Of a stretch of DNA of 64,000 nucleotides, positions 18,670 to 30,964 are shown one piece after another. Source of the DNA: Strigamia acuminata. Lineage: Eukaryota; Arthropoda; Chilopoda; Geophilomorpha; Linotaeniidae. The position numbers and the translations under genes are program-made. The stretch covers positions 11,186,427 through 11,250,426 of the forward strand of contig OX442315.1 in NCBI GenBank assembly GCA_949358305.1. Direction: 5' to 3'. Under the pieces are notes generated by a model that made no database searches, was not told the DNA's origin, and saw only the letters and a program-made list of their open reading frames with translations. The number at the start of each line of letters is the position of its first letter. Position 1 is the first letter of the stretch.

Positions 18670-19240
18670 CAATGAACCTGTGTGAATGAAAGACGAAACT
18701 CGTAAATGAAAAGCTGGCATTTGATACTACTGTAACTTCAATCTCAAATGTTAAAAACTTTACAGTCGAAAACCAGGAGGGAGAGCGGAAGTGGGGGCAA
18801 TTGTTTTTTAAATAAAAAATTAACGTGGAAATTTGAATTAACACAATTTGTTCACTTTGAAAATAACGAATGCCACAATTATCATTTATTTCAGACTAAA
18901 AAAATTTCTGCTGATCAATAAACTCAATGGTTTCGATATACCTAATTCGATGCGCACTTTCTTTATCTTTGTGATAATAATAACAAAGCAAGTGATTTTA
19001 ATGACATTAATGGCGCTCTCATAAACTACAAAACCGATTATTAATAATCGTTTATCCATCTTGAGTTTATTCACAATTTATGTTAACAGTTTTACACTAA
19101 AAATCAAATTTACTCAAATTTTATAATAATAAAAAAAGCCATTATTATAATTTGTTTAACACTTTAAAAATTCTGTTAATCATTAAACACGTATAAACAA
19201 ACATTCTGACTATATGACAAGAAGTTTTTCTCACCTTTTC
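18670..19240 (-). other. Leader intron and non-coding first exon of OAS-like copy 1
   Basis: No separate gene. The minus strand has a 5' UTR exon ending TTGAAAAG/GTGAGAAA at 19235 and an acceptor CACACAG just upstream of the coding exon. The same arrangement is seen in copies 2, 3 and 5 (donors AAATAAG/GTTAGA, ATATAAG/GTTGGA, GTGTAAG/GTTGGA). Confidence 0.5.
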
Positions 19241-19381
19241 AAGAAATAAGTCAAAGTCCTGTCTTGCAAATTGCTTAAAATTCAATAGTTTCGATTTCTA
19301 GTTCTCGGAATGACTAGATACCGGTAATCTTTATCAACGGGTTGTGACTGCTCGAACTTTATCTCAGTGCAGCGAGACAAA

Positions 19382-19446
19382 GCTTTTATGACCTCAGGAA
19401 GGGGAAAACCCTCGCATAAACGCAGTGGATTACGATAGTCGCCATC
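19382..19446 (-). promoter_or_regulatory. OAS-like copy 1 promoter: TATA-like box, kappaB-type site, GATGGCGAC box
   Basis: Reading on the minus strand towards the gene: GATGGCGAC (19446-19438), 26 bp gap, kappaB-type GGGTTTTCCC (19411-19402), 11 bp gap, CATAAAAGC (19390-19382). The same order and spacing occur at the other OAS-like copies. kappaB sites bind Rel/NF-kappaB proteins; GATGGCGAC resembles a YY1/Pho core. Confidence 0.6.
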
Positions 19447-19449
19447 TGT

Positions 19450-20430
19450 AGTGCAAAAACTAAAACTTATTTTTAATTATTGCCGAGATAAGCCAGAAAT
19501 GATGGTCAGGTGATATGGTCATGTGATCGTAACAATGCTGCAACTGGTGGGGGGACAAATATCACAACTGTGCATTGTTTTCTAAAATAAATTAAGAAAA
19601 TGATGAATACATGGTGGCTAACTTGCAAGAAAAATAACAATGTTTTGGACCTTTAAACAACCTACAATATTGACAGAACAACTTTGATTTTCTCATTCGA
19701 ACTGAAAATATGGATGGAATATTAATAACAACCTGATATTTACAATTTGAAATTTTTGAGATAAATACAGATAATTTACATTATACACTTGCAAAAATAA
19801 TTTTTGGAGGTAACTATTGTACTTTTAAGTGAGAATTGAATATTTTAGGTAAAAATTGCATTTTGGGAATGGAAATTACATAACATTTTGACAAAAATTG
19901 CGAGTTTTAACCCAAAAATTGCACACTTTGACCCAAAAAGTAGAATTTTTGACTCGAAAATTGCACTTTTTTCACCTAAACATGATTTTTTCACACAAAG
20001 TTGCATTTATTTTTTACACAAAAATTGCACTTTTCCTGCATTTTCTTGTATTGTTGCCCACCCCCCCCCCCCCCTCCTCCATAAGAAAAACCATGCACAA
20101 TGCAATTTCAAAAGACGTCACATTATTGTAGGCGGAGCCAAAGGACGTTACATCATGATTTTCAAAGGTCTATTGTCGATTATTTTTTGGACAGATGGGG
20201 AAACTTGACATGAAAATTATTAATTACACATTGCTAACCAAAATTAAAACAATAAAAAAATAATTTTTATTTTTATTTTCTGTTGATTCATTGATTAAAC
20301 CGGTAGGTGGTTTTAATTGTTTGTGATGTTTAATTTAATCAATGTAATTGATTCTGAACCGCCAGACCTACGCCTCTTGGATAATTTCTAAAAAAAAAAA
20401 ACAATACCGAAAATTGTAAGCTCGATAAAA
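19450..20430. other. Inter-unit spacer with an approximately 650-bp insertion
   Basis: Flanks match the spacer after copy 2 (for example TTGGACAGATGGGG at about 20190 and 24430, and GGTGGTTTTAATTGT), but 19520-20168 has no counterpart. It contains degenerate repeats of AAAATTGCAC with TTTTGACCC-like blocks (about 19880-20040) and a C-run at 20061-20075. No gene. Confidence 0.45.
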
Positions 20431-21480
20431 AGGCCCATAAAATGGTCCCCCAGATCATTAACCTATCGTAAATGAGTTGTGGTGACCCTGAGTCGTTTTT
20501 GGTGTATTTTAATAAACACATACACCACTTGAGAAATTGTATATTTTATTTTATTTTGGTTTGGCACACGCCAAACCAAGTTACATAATTAGGGGAGGAA
20601 AACCCCAAATTTTGGCGGTTTGACTCACTCTTGACATCACACCAACAACAACAACACACCTGATCACTGCGTAGAACTTCACTGAATTCAATTATTGACC
20701 GTGTTTAAGTTTTGATGAGTTCAGATTCCGCTGTTTCCACTGAATTCCGGTGGAACCAGCCACATTTGCGCTTGTACGAATCTCGGGTAACGCTCCAGAA
20801 AAACCGCTCACCGCCGACCATCGTTAAGTCTCGTTGACTTGAAAGTTGACTTGAAAGTTTTAACTCGAACGAACAGAGGAATTTTTACCGCTCACTGTCC
20901 ATTATTGTGTGCTCCGTGACTTGTCCGGGCACGCCGTCTTCGTCATAAGCAAACCACTTGCTCGTGAACCATCGCCATTATCTGTAAGCCACCGCGGAGT
21001 CCCTCCGGAGCTTGCAGATATAAGTCATCGTACGACCGAGTGCAATTTTTCCGGGCGAGTCCGACCCGCCATTTCGTGTGCAACAAACACCGTTTGTTGC
21101 GCGCCGATTTTCGCGCTCAACAACTAACCGTTATTCTGCGCGCTTTCCTTTGTTCCGCGTGAACACTGCAGCTCACATTTCTCTTCTTTTTCAATTAATA
21201 ATTCTAATTTAATCTCTAATTCTAGCCATTAATTCACTAACTAATTCTCACATTACATTCCCACAAATCAAATTGTAAAGTTTATTTGTATAATTTTTAC
21301 TCAACTAAAAGCGAGTTCTTATTTCATAAAAATCACCCCTAGACATTTTTTACAGGCAACTGAGTTTAAGGCCTATAAGCTTAAACGGCATCTTTAGTTT
21401 AATTGGGGGAGTTTGGATGGGGGGGAAAATAAACCCCCTTTAGTGGGAAAATCTAGTCGAAATGGGGGTTAAATAATTTG
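20430..21480. other. Unassigned insertion that replaces the tRNA-Lys spacer of unit 2
   Basis: In unit 3 this place holds tRNA-Lys; here it is occupied by unrelated sequence. It contains an inverted repeat GGTTTGGC/GCCAAACC (20559-20578), a moderately GC-rich part (20740-21130), and an AT-rich end. It could be a solo LTR or DNA transposon remnant, but I could not fix ends or a target duplication. No credible ORF. Confidence 0.35.
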
Positions 21481-22035
21481 TGGCCATTACTAATTAGTAA
21501 TGTGATTTTTCTTAAAACAATTTATTATTTGAAATTTTGAAATTTAACATTTCAAATAGATGTTTATTTTGTCTTTTAAAATTGCTTTATTTAAATTCAC
21601 CTACATCGTAATTATTATTTTCAATAGCCATAACGAATACAAAATGATTAGTACCAGAAATTAAATTTACAAAGAAAGTTTTACAAAAAATTTTATAATC
21701 AATTTTCCCACTTCTGAATTTAAACATTCATTAAATGGCGAATAAATTGTGACAGGAGCACACTGGTGTTGTGATACTTCTGATGTGAACAGGGCCCGCA
21801 CAGACATCAGTTTGTCGGACCTTTGCTCCAAATTTCTTAGAAAGATTTATATCATTATGATAATCCTATGATATTGTTAGGTATTTATTGTTTGTAAATT
21901 ACATTTAATAAATTTATATGATTTTCGATAAATGTTTTTGATTTATTGCTGTTGGTGTTTGTAGTAATCAATTCGTCTGGTTTAACATTTTGGGACATCA
22001 CTAATAACTTTTTCTCGAGGCCCCGCAAAACCACT

Positions 22036-23579
22036 TTAAACGTTGGTACTACAAGACACAACGTAGCTACCTGATGGAATTTCAAAAGTAACATCACGAT
22101 TGCTATGACTTTCAGCTGCTGAAACCCACTGTCTGGTAATACCGGTATTTTGCATTCTATCAATTTCTTTCTCTACCTCCGTTTCCAATTCTTTCTTTGA
22201 TTTAGCCTCATTGCTTAAAAACTTAATATTATAACACATGTAATGCTTTAATATCTGAACTGCCTCGTGGTTCCCCCGTGCATTCCTTTCGATAACTCTA
22301 ATTCTTTTCGATCCGGAAGTGTTATCGTAAACACCAACCAACCAATTGTGTTCACCACGCCAATTGCTTATGGAGGGAAACGCAGGCTGCATGTCAAACA
22401 AATTAAACAAACCATCCACAGAATTAGAATTCAATCTCCGAAGGCTGACTTTGGCAAATTGCTCAAACTTTTCCCTCACTCTTTCTTTCTGGCATAAATC
22501 ATAAGCGAAATTATTATGCGGATTACTGGAATCCAAAACAAGCGGGCGTTGTTGTAACACGTAGCGGTTCACCTCCGACTGCGAATAAAACGTGTTAAAA
22601 ATGACCTTGACAACTTTCAGGTTACTCATCATAATTAAAAATTTTCGGATAGCTTCGACGTGGGATTTACAATTGTATTCTTCTTGCTGCTGGGCCGCTT
22701 TGACAGCCATCAGTTCTATCATGGTGGATCTCCCGGACACGTAATCGTCGATGTAAATACTTCGGTTCCAAAATTTGGCCAAACGGATCACGTCGTGGGC
22801 GAATGGACTCTGTTGCTTGATGAATTTCACTTGATCTTGAATCAAACTGCTGCTCCAGCGATATCCATCTTTACTAGGACGTTCGAGTTTGCTGATTTCA
22901 TGCAAAACGCTGCGTCGTTGAACGGCCCCATCTTGACTGAAGTTAACGGCGGGTACTATATCGAATTCAAAGCCGTCAATTGTTGCTTGTAATGCGGAAC
23001 CTTTGGTTTTCGGTGCTTTGAACACGACGGCAGACATGGATTCTTCCAATTCCAAGGTCTGCTCGAAAATATCGAACACCTATGTGGATGAGTAAATTCG
23101 TTAATCAATTGTATTCTAAAAAAAAATGTGAGGGAATGAGCAGTAATAGAATTGATTCACTTTAGCTATTGTGCGTATTGAAAACCATGTTAAGAAATTG
23201 CGACTGTACAATAGTATAATATTACAACTCAACCAGGGAATTCTGTAGACAAACTGTGACTGACTGTCCCCTTTGATTTACTTGATTAAATAAATAAAAT
23301 AAAAAATAAGAATTCAGAAACCTTAGGAAAATCTTCAATTGTGATATCGTTGATGAATATAACACAATCCAAATCGAATTCGTGCGCGAGTGCCGTTTTC
23401 TTCTCCACACTTCCCATAATGCCCACACGGTCTATGCGGTATATTACGTTTTTCTGCAACGTTCTGAAAATCTTGTTTGCAACCGACTTAGCATCTTCCA
23501 AGTCGGTGTCTGCGGGCACCAAGCTGCGCGAAAACTGCAGCAAGGAATCTTCCAACATCCCGTTCCTTTGCACATACAT
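22036..23579 (-). CDS. OAS-like nucleotidyltransferase, copy 2
   Basis: Exons 23579-23322 and 23079-22036, same phase-0 intron as copy 1 (433 residues). Start ATG in TTGAAGATG, after a CGCACAG acceptor. Motifs: MGSVEKKTALAHEFDLDCVIFIND, third Asp in FEFDIVPAV, then LVLDSSNPHNN (Ser in place of Pro in the usual DPSNPHNN). Differences from copy 1 are scattered through the C-terminal half (EEYNCKSHVEAIRKFLIM, GEHNWLVGVYDNTSG), so it is an older duplicate than the copy 3/copy 5 pair. All catalytic residues are retained. It has its own kappaB/TATA promoter at 24278-24342. Confidence 0.75.
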
Positions 23580-24277
23580 CTTCAATGAACCTGTGCGAAT
23601 GAAAGACGAAACTCGTGAATAAAAAGCTGACATTTGATACAACTGCAGCTTCAACCTCTAATGTTAAAAATTTTACAGCCGAAAACCAGGAGGGAGAGCG
23701 GAAGTGGGGGCATGTTTTAAAAATTAAAAATTAGCGTCGAAATTTGAATTAACACAATTTGTTAACTTTGAAAATAACTAATGCCATAATTATCATTTAT
23801 TTTAGACTTAAAAATTTCTCTTGATTGATAAACTCAACGGTTTCAATATACCTATGTCGATGCGCACTTTCTTTATCTTTGTGATAATAATAACAAAGCA
23901 AGTGATTTTAATGTCATTAATGGCGCTCTCATAAACTACAAAACCGATTATTAATAATCGTTTATCCATCTTGAGTTTATTCACAGTTTCTGATAATAGT
24001 TTTACACCAAAATCAAATTTACTCAAATTTTACAATAAATAAAGAAATGCCACAATTAAAATTTATATAACACTATAAAAATTCAATAAACACGTATAAA
24101 CAAATATTCTGACCACACGACAAGAAGTTTCTAACCTTATTTTGAAGAAATAAGTCAAAATCCTGTCTTGCAAATTGCTAAAATTCAATAGTTTCGATTT
24201 CTTGTTTTCGGAAAGACTAGATACCGGTAGTCTTCATGTGTGACTGCTCGGACTTTATCTGAGTGCAGCGAAAGGAA

Positions 24278-24342
24278 GCTTTTATGGGCCCAGGAAGGGA
24301 AAAACCCTGTCATAAACGCAGTTGATTACGTCTGTCGCCATC
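24278..24342 (-). promoter_or_regulatory. OAS-like copy 2 promoter: TATA-like box, kappaB-type site, GATGGCGAC box
   Basis: CATAAAAGC at 24286-24278, then a 10 bp gap, then an 11-bp kappaB-type GGGTTTTTCCC at 24307-24297, then GATGGCGAC at 24342-24334 with a 26-bp gap. The site is one base longer than in other copies, a form like insect Dorsal sites. Arrangement matches the other copies. Confidence 0.55.
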
Positions 24343-24838
24343 TATAGTGCAAAAACTAAGACTTATTTTTAATTATTCCCAAGATAAGTCAGAAATGACA
24401 ATATTACGAACAATTGTCGATTAATTTTTGGACAGATGGGGACACTTGACATGAAAATCGGTAATTGCACGTTGCTAACCAAAATCCAAAAAAAAAATTT
24501 ATTTTTTTATTTTCTATTCATTTATTAATTAAAGTACCGGTAAGTGGTTTTAATTGTTCGTGGCGTTTACTTTAGTTAATGTAATTAATTCTGAACCGGC
24601 TTCCTGCGTCTCTTGGCCGAAAATTGTAAACTCGATTATCAGCAGTTTATTCTGATTTCTAGCGGCACATTGTATGATTGTCGGCTTGGTATTGACTCTA
24701 TGGTATTGAGTACCGATATGATAATGTATAGCTGTGCAGGGCTGCCTGCATACAAATCGTGTGTTACAACGAAATTGCGTTTTTTAAATGAAAAAATTAA
24801 TAAAATAAATAAATAAATCACGAAACTAAAAATAAAGT
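24343..24838. other. Spacer between copy 2 promoter and tRNA-Lys
   Basis: No gene. AT-rich duplicated spacer; parts recur at about 20170-20430 and 59090-59150 (GCTGTGCAGGGCTGCCTGCAT and TTGTCGATTA-type blocks). Confidence 0.5.
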
Positions 24839-24839
24839 T

Positions 24840-24912
24840 CGCCCGAACAGGGACTCGAACCCTGGACCCTTAGGTTAAAAGCCTAATGCTCTACCGACTG
24901 AGCTATCCGGGC
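24840..24912 (-). tRNA. tRNA-Lys(UUU)
   Basis: The same 73-nt sequence as at 16209-16281, with anticodon TTT, intact cloverleaf and discriminator G, followed by a T-rich terminator. Flanks are duplicated with it. Confidence 0.97.
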
Positions 24913-25189
24913 CTGCAAAGGTGGTCGAAAATACAATTAAAGTTTGCGATTCATGCGACCTAAAAAATGGCAGAAAAAGTTAATTAGAATTCATTTGGCA
25001 GTAGTTTGAAAAATAATTAGAAATGTCAATTTTCTTAATACGACTGTTTTTATTTATTATTGAAATTTTACATTTTCTTAAAAGTAGGAAAATTATGCAT
25101 TTAGTTTAAAAGTAAGAAAATTATACATTTAATTTAAAAGTACGAACTACTGTAGATTATTTTTTGACAGATTACCATCTGTCAGAAAA

Positions 25190-25862
25190 AGTTAGGCCAC
25201 GCCCACAACAATGGCGGACAAGGAGATGAGAGATTGCCGAGATGAGGATAAACTCGACCAGAGTCAATAGATACAAGCTTTGAAGACAGGTAAGAAGTAT
25301 TTGCATGTAACAAAACACTCAATTGGCATGCATACAAACTAATCAACATGGTTTTAACTTTGTGCAGGACCCAGATCGATCCCGCAAGCGATCCAGAGGC
25401 GTACGAGCGTACGAGCGAGTGGGACACGATCATTGCGCGACCATAACGCTCGTAAATGAGCGCTACGCACTCGAGACGGGCGATGCCGCGCTCGCACGGA
25501 CGCTAGAAGGATAACACAGGTTAGTTAACATCAAACAACGACCATAAATCAATTAAAACAACTCTAAGTTGCTAATAACAGGTATTTCCTCTTCCAGACC
25601 ACATTTGCTACCCGATTCAGTCAGGACACAAGTGAACTGGGATCAGACAAAAACACAGAAATACTGAAAAAAACACTTTACACCCGTAAAAGTAAGTAAA
25701 ATGACAACATAAAAAACCTAATACAACATTAATTGACATTTTGTGCATTTCAGGGAGCAGCCAACGTGGAAACCCCCTCCAGAGACTCGCAAGACTGACC
25801 GACTTCAAGGAAATGCTTGTCAGATGCGTACACAATCAGATGTTGAAATAAAGGATCAAATT
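25190..25862 (+). ncRNA. Four-exon transcription unit candidate, coding status unclear
   Basis: Clear splice signals: exon 1 to GACAG/GTAAGAAG (about 25292), exon 2 from GTGCAG/GACCCAG to AACACAG/GTTAGT (about 25369-25520), exon 3 from CTTCCAG/ACCACA to GTAAAA/GTAAGT (about 25600-25691), exon 4 from CATTTCAG/GGAGCAG with AATAAA at about 25846-25851. Exons 3-4 form one open frame (TTFATRFSQDTSEL...LTDFKEMLVRCVHNQMLK), but exon 2 carries a stop in that frame and exon 1's ATGGCGGAC frame stops after 19 codons. It is therefore a broken coding gene or a long non-coding RNA. Exon 4 and its tail are duplicated at about 55430-55560. Confidence 0.4.
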
Positions 25863-26032
25863 AAAAAGCTTTAATTGTAATTTTAGGGGAATTCGACTTG
25901 GACCAGAAATTCTATCGCTGCTAGCAACAATGTTTTTAAATTATGTACGATTTTTCGAAAACTTTGTTTGCTTTTTTGCAAATATTTTGGGACCCCACTA
26001 ATAACTTTTTCCCGAGGGCCCCGAAACCCTCT

Positions 26033-27545
26033 TTAAATGCCGCAACTGCACAACACAACATAGCTACCTGATGGAATTTCAAAAGTAACATCATGATCAC
26101 TATGACGATCAGATGATGGAGCCCACTCTCTGGTACCGGTAGTATTTTGCATTCTATCAATTTCTTTGTTAACCTCCGTTTTCAATTCTTCCTTTGATTT
26201 AGCTTCGTTGATTAAAAACTTAATATTATAACACAGGTAATGCTTCAATATCTTAACTGCCCCGTGGTCCACCCTTGCATTCCTTTCGATAACTCTAATT
26301 CTTTTCGATCCGTTAGTGTTATCTTCAACACTAACCAACCAATTTTTTCCAAGCACAGCGTGAAGTGAGGAAAGCGCAGGCTGCATCTCAAACAAATTTA
26401 ACAAACCATGAACAGAATTAGAATTTAATCTCCCAAGGCTGACTTTGGCAAATTGCTCAAACTTTTCCCTCATCTTTTCTTCCTTGCACAAATCATAAGC
26501 GAAATTATTATGCGGATTACTGGGATCCAGAACAAGCGGGCGTTGGTCCAACACGTAGTCGTTCACCTCCGACTGCGAATAAAACGTGTTAAAAATGACC
26601 GTGACAACTTTGAGATTACTCATCATATTTAAAAATAAACCGAAAGCTCTGACAATGGATTTGTTATTGTTTTCTTCTTGATGGGCCGCTTTGACAGCCA
26701 TCAGTTCTATCATGGTGGATCTTCCGGACACGTAATCGTCGATGTAGATGCTTTGGTTCCAAAATTTGGCCAAACGGATCACGTCGTGGGCGAATGGACT
26801 CTGTTGCTTGATGAATTCCACTTGATCTTGAATCAAACTGCTGCTCCAGCAATATCCATCTCTACTAGGACGTTCGAGTTTGCCGATTTCATCCAATACC
26901 AAGCGTCGTTGAAGGGCGCAATCTTGACTGAAATTAACGGCCGGTACTATGTCGAATTCAAAGCCGTCAATCGTCGCTTGTAATGCGGAACCTTTGGTTT
27001 TTGGTGCTTTGAACACAATGGCAGACATGGATTCTTCCAATTCCAACGTCTGTTCGAAAATATCAAACACCTGTGTTGATGAATAAATTCGTTAATCAAT
27101 TTTATTCTAAATAAATGTGAAAGGAATGAGCAATAATAGAATTGATTCACTTCAGCTATTGTTAGTATTTAAATTGCGACTTTACAATACTAGTATAATA
27201 TCACAACCCAACCACGGAATTCTATAAGCAGACTGCGACTGACTGTCCCCTTTAATTTACTTAATTAAATAAAAAAAATAAGAACTCAGAAACCTTAGGA
27301 AAATCTTTAATTGTGATATCGTTGATGAAGATAACACAATCCAAATCGAATTCGTGCGCGAGTGCCGTTTTCTTCTCCACACTTCCCATAATGCCCACAC
27401 GGTCTATGCGGTATTTTTTGTTTTTCTGCAACGTTCTAAAAATCTTGTTTGCAACCGACTTAGCATCTTCCAAGTCGGTGTCTGCGGGCACCAAGCTGCG
27501 CGAAAACTGCAGCAAGGAATCCTCCATCATCCCGTTCCTTCGCAT
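26033..27545 (-). CDS. OAS-like nucleotidyltransferase, copy 3
   Basis: Exons 27545-27294 and 27070-26033 (84 + 345 residues). The ATG used by copies 1 and 2 is ATT here, so translation probably begins at the next in-frame ATG (MRRNGMMEDS), slightly shortening the N-terminus. Catalytic motif MGSVEKKTALAHEFDLDCVIFIND and FEFDIVPAVNFSQD are intact; DPSNPHNN is present. The C-terminus ends GSYVVLCSCGI where copies 1 and 2 end SFNV/STNV/SVNV. It is nearly identical to copy 5 in exon 2 and 3' flank, showing a recent segmental duplication. Confidence 0.75.
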
Positions 27546-27868
27546 ATAAATCTTCGATGAACCTGTGTGAACAAAAAACGAAACTCATCAATAAAAAGGT
27601 GGAGGCAATTGTCTGAAAATTTAAAATTAGCCTGGAGATTTTAATTGACACAATTTGTTCACTTTGAAAATGAATTTCACAATTTTTAACAGAAAACAAA
27701 CATTTTATCTCATGACAATTGATTTCCAACCTTATATCCTAGAAATAACTCGAAATCCGGAACGGCAAATTGATCAAATCCAATGGTTTTGATTTAGATT
27801 TCCCAGAAAATCTAAATTATCTTCCTCAAATGGTTCCACGGACTTCACCCCGACTACAGTGTAGGAAA

Positions 27869-27937
27869 GCTTTTATAACCTCTGCCCGGGGAAATCCCTC
27901 CACTCCATAAACACAATGCAGAACTACAGTCGCCATC
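27869..27937 (-). promoter_or_regulatory. OAS-like copy 3 promoter: TATA box, kappaB site, GATGGCGAC box
   Basis: TATAAAAGC at 27877-27869, 11 bp gap, GGGATTTCCC at 27898-27889 (a perfect kappaB consensus GGGRNNYYCC), then GATGGCGAC at 27937-27929. A CATAAACA block lies between the kappaB site and the distal box, as in the other copies. Confidence 0.65.
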
Positions 27938-27939
27938 TA

Positions 27940-30520
27940 GGGTGCACAAATGAAGACTTCTTTTTTATTGTTGACCAGAGCAAGCCAGAAATGAAGACAC
28001 GAACAACTGCCGATTATTTGTGGGACAGATGAGACACTAAACATGAAAATCGGCCATCTGTGATGCTAGGATGTAGGATGTCTAGCCAGTAAAATACGGT
28101 AAACGTGGATGACTGCTCGTTATAACGAATAGCAAGGGACCCGAGAAGTTTGTCACCTGCAGTTGAAGAAAATGGCCATTAAAAATTGTCACGTTCTCAC
28201 GTTCTCAGGTGGCAGTTTTATGAAGCTGGAGCCTACAGACACTCGACTTTTTTTTAATTTTATGACGATGACGCTCTCCGGCTCAAATAACTAACATTAT
28301 TTGGACCTAACAAGCAAGTCAATCTTTCCAAATACCTGAGAGATGGGCTTAACAAACCTAAGAAGTGAACTGTGTGAAATGAGGATGAAATAAAGAAACA
28401 TTTGGCTATCAAAACATATCATTTATTGATTGTAAATATAATAACCATAAAGTGATTATATCAATCAATTTCACATAAAAACGTTATACAAAATCAAGAT
28501 TGACAATTGGCCAAATTACGCTATTCAAATTAAACTATACATACCGTAGCCTAGAGAGCGCTATAATAGTAACAACACAAATGCTGGTCCTCGGTCCAGT
28601 AAAGTGTGTATCTGGCTTCTGACTGGAAAAAATAGATGTCATCTCAATCGGTTGATTATTGTCTGTTTCTCTGGTTTTGAAGCTGTAATGAAGGGTTAAT
28701 AATCCGAGAGGTGCCGTTGACTTTTATCTGCATCGCCACAACTTGTGTGGTTATTGGTTTAAACGGCTGGTGAGAGCCATTTACCAATGGACCTCTTATA
28801 AACATGATGAGATGTTTATAACAGGTGTGAAAGTCAAATTGGAGTTATATGCGAGTAAACTGATGTGAGTTTACTGCATATAAGTTCTGGTTCCGGTTCG
28901 TGTAATTGATGTACTTATTCGAATATTACTTAATTCAGTATTTGTTCATATTAATTCTGCTTTTCGGTATACTTGGTAATTTTAGCCATACAATTACTGA
29001 TGGCAGTAAATGCTGCGAATGGCTAGTCTTCAGTAATTCAATTCTAGATGAAGTATCCGCGTTCATGCATAATTGTGAGTTATGGCATGAACAAGTTGGG
29101 AATTTAATCTAACTAAATTGTTCTAGAATATAGCTAGATAAAGACTGTGATTTATTTTCGATATGCTGTTTGGCAGCCGTGGCTTACTAAATCTGGAAGG
29201 CCTTGTGGAACACTGTTGATGTTATATCAGGTCTGATGGCCAACACCACTCATTACCGGACATGATTTACAACTATATTGGACTCGACGGTAAATCTCAC
29301 ACCGGGTGTGGTCTTCTCCTTTACCAAGCCCGATGGTAAACGTTTTCCATCACCGGACAAGGTCTCCCAGTATACCAAACCCGATGGAGGCCCGCAAAAT
29401 TTAGGGGCGCTGTCTGTAAAAACAGACAGCCGAAGCAGTAGAAAAGGCTCAAGTAACATATTCAAAATAACAGGACAAGAGTGAGCTACTTCCTGTTGCG
29501 AGGAAGTATATACTCTTGGTGAACAATGAGTTGACCACTGTTCCAATCAGAGCAGTGGTCCCCCGAATCCGTCCAATCATTGAACACAGTGATGGAATAC
29601 TCAAAACACATTTTTCATTAGAGCCACTCCAGGTGGTCAACAGGAGTTAGATACACCAGACATAGCTCTCTGCCAGGTAGGGACAGGAACTGGATAGCCA
29701 GAGACACTTTTGGATTAAGTCTTTTCACTTAATCCAAAAGGGATCCGAACTTGGAGCAGGTGCTAAGGGGTGATTTTAATCCCCTAACCTAATTTTTGGG
29801 ATAACTTTACAAAAGTTACCACAAAACAACTTAATATCAATATTTACTTTAATAAAAAAATGATAAATGTAGTTTTCTGCTTGGAAATTACATAAAAGTT
29901 GTGTTTTACGGAGTATGTGATTTTACATTAACTGTGAATTCTAGCTTGAATTTGCCGCTTTTGTCGTCATTGCCATCTATTGGTGAAATTCGTCGTTATC
30001 TCAAGTGAAAAATAGCGTGATTGTCACAATTTAATTAATAATAACAATGAATAATGACATTTTCCTACTCCGTCGTGTTTTTCAACTAATTTGTTATTAT
30101 GTTATACTTAATTGCATTTTTGTGATTATATATTTTTTTGGCTACTTTCATATTTTAGTAAACATCTTGTTTGAGTATTTGACACAAGAAATGCTATCAC
30201 TTCATGTGTCACAAAATTTATCAAGATTGTTAAGATTAAAATACAAAAAGATTAACTTTCCCATAGCCATGGTGGGTCAGAAAAATAACAAAAGTAGTAA
30301 AATAACTGTAACTCTTTTTTTCCTGAAAATTAATTTAGGGGACCAGCTTTAATTCCTTCAAAAATATTTTTTCTAAATTTATAATAACTAAGTTCTAATA
30401 TTAATTCGATTAGGAATAAGTTAAACTAATAATAAGAATAATATTTACAACATAAAACACCATTACGTGACCGCCGTACACTGTTTTGCCACTTTTTAGC
30501 ACTAGGCGGTATATTGAAAT
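27940..30520. other. Long non-coding stretch after OAS-like copy 3
   Basis: No convincing gene. Hairpins: GCTGTCTGT-AAAA-ACAGACAGC (29409-29430) and CTTTTGGATTAAG with its exact inverted copy over an 8-nt loop (29708-29741). One 67-residue ORF with a hydrophobic N-terminus (28909-29112, plus) and a hydrophobic 101-residue ORF (30047-30352) are noted but unsupported. Repeated CCAAGCCCGATGG/CCAAACCCGATGG blocks lie at 29324-29386. Confidence 0.4.
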
Positions 30521-30522
30521 GA

Positions 30523-30656
30523 TTCTGCGCATATGCACAATCTTAATTTTCCAGGTGCAATCAAATTTTTCCTGGCCTCAGCACATGTTTTAATGTGCTC
30601 AAACCAGAAAAAATGCGATTACACCTGGAAAAATAAGATTCTGCACATGCGCAGAA
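30523..30656. mobile_element. Foldback MITE
   Basis: An imperfect inverted repeat with arms of about 53 bp (TTCTGCGCATATGCACAATC... against the reverse complement of ...GATTCTGCACATGCGCAGAA) folds into one hairpin over about 28 bp. No coding content; typical of short non-autonomous DNA transposons. Confidence 0.6.
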
Positions 30657-30915
30657 GCATTTTAAAAGAAGGCCGATTTGACCGACCACAACGTGTGAAG
30701 GTTAATTCAGATAACTTAGCAATTACTCCCCGTAATGTCTTAAAAATAGGCTCAGATGACTTCATCTAATGAATGTAGTGCAAAAACCGTCCTTGTGAAT
30801 CGTAAATAATAGCAATCAACGTTATTTCCATAAAAAATGTAAGTATTGTCAGACAAAAATTAATTTTTCAAAAGTAAAGCGATTATGTAATCGTAAACAC
30901 TGCCATTAAACCAGT

Positions 30916-30964
30916 AAACCAGTAAAAAGATGTTAATAATTTATTAACATCTTTTTACTGGTTT
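30916..30964. repeat. Perfect 24-bp palindrome with 1-nt centre
   Basis: AAACCAGTAAAAAGATGTTA continues to AATAA, then T, then the exact reverse complement. A partial direct copy of the left end (AAACCAGTAAA) precedes it at 30908. A perfect palindrome of this size is unusual and prone to cruciform extrusion. Confidence 0.85.

Noticed and set aside
20516-21360. Solo LTR candidate TGTATATTTT...TTTTTTACA
   Set aside because: No target duplication or second copy found, so listed only as an unassigned insertion.
22660-22992. 100-110 codon plus-strand frames antisense to each OAS-like exon 2 (also at 17776, 26678, 56336)
   Set aside because: The same antisense frame recurs in every copy because the coding strand is conserved; Ser/Asp and hydrophobic pattern follows the sense codons.
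29278-29484. 68-codon frame with KPDG repeats
   Set aside because: Short, no start or signal, and contains a perfect hairpin; repeat-derived.
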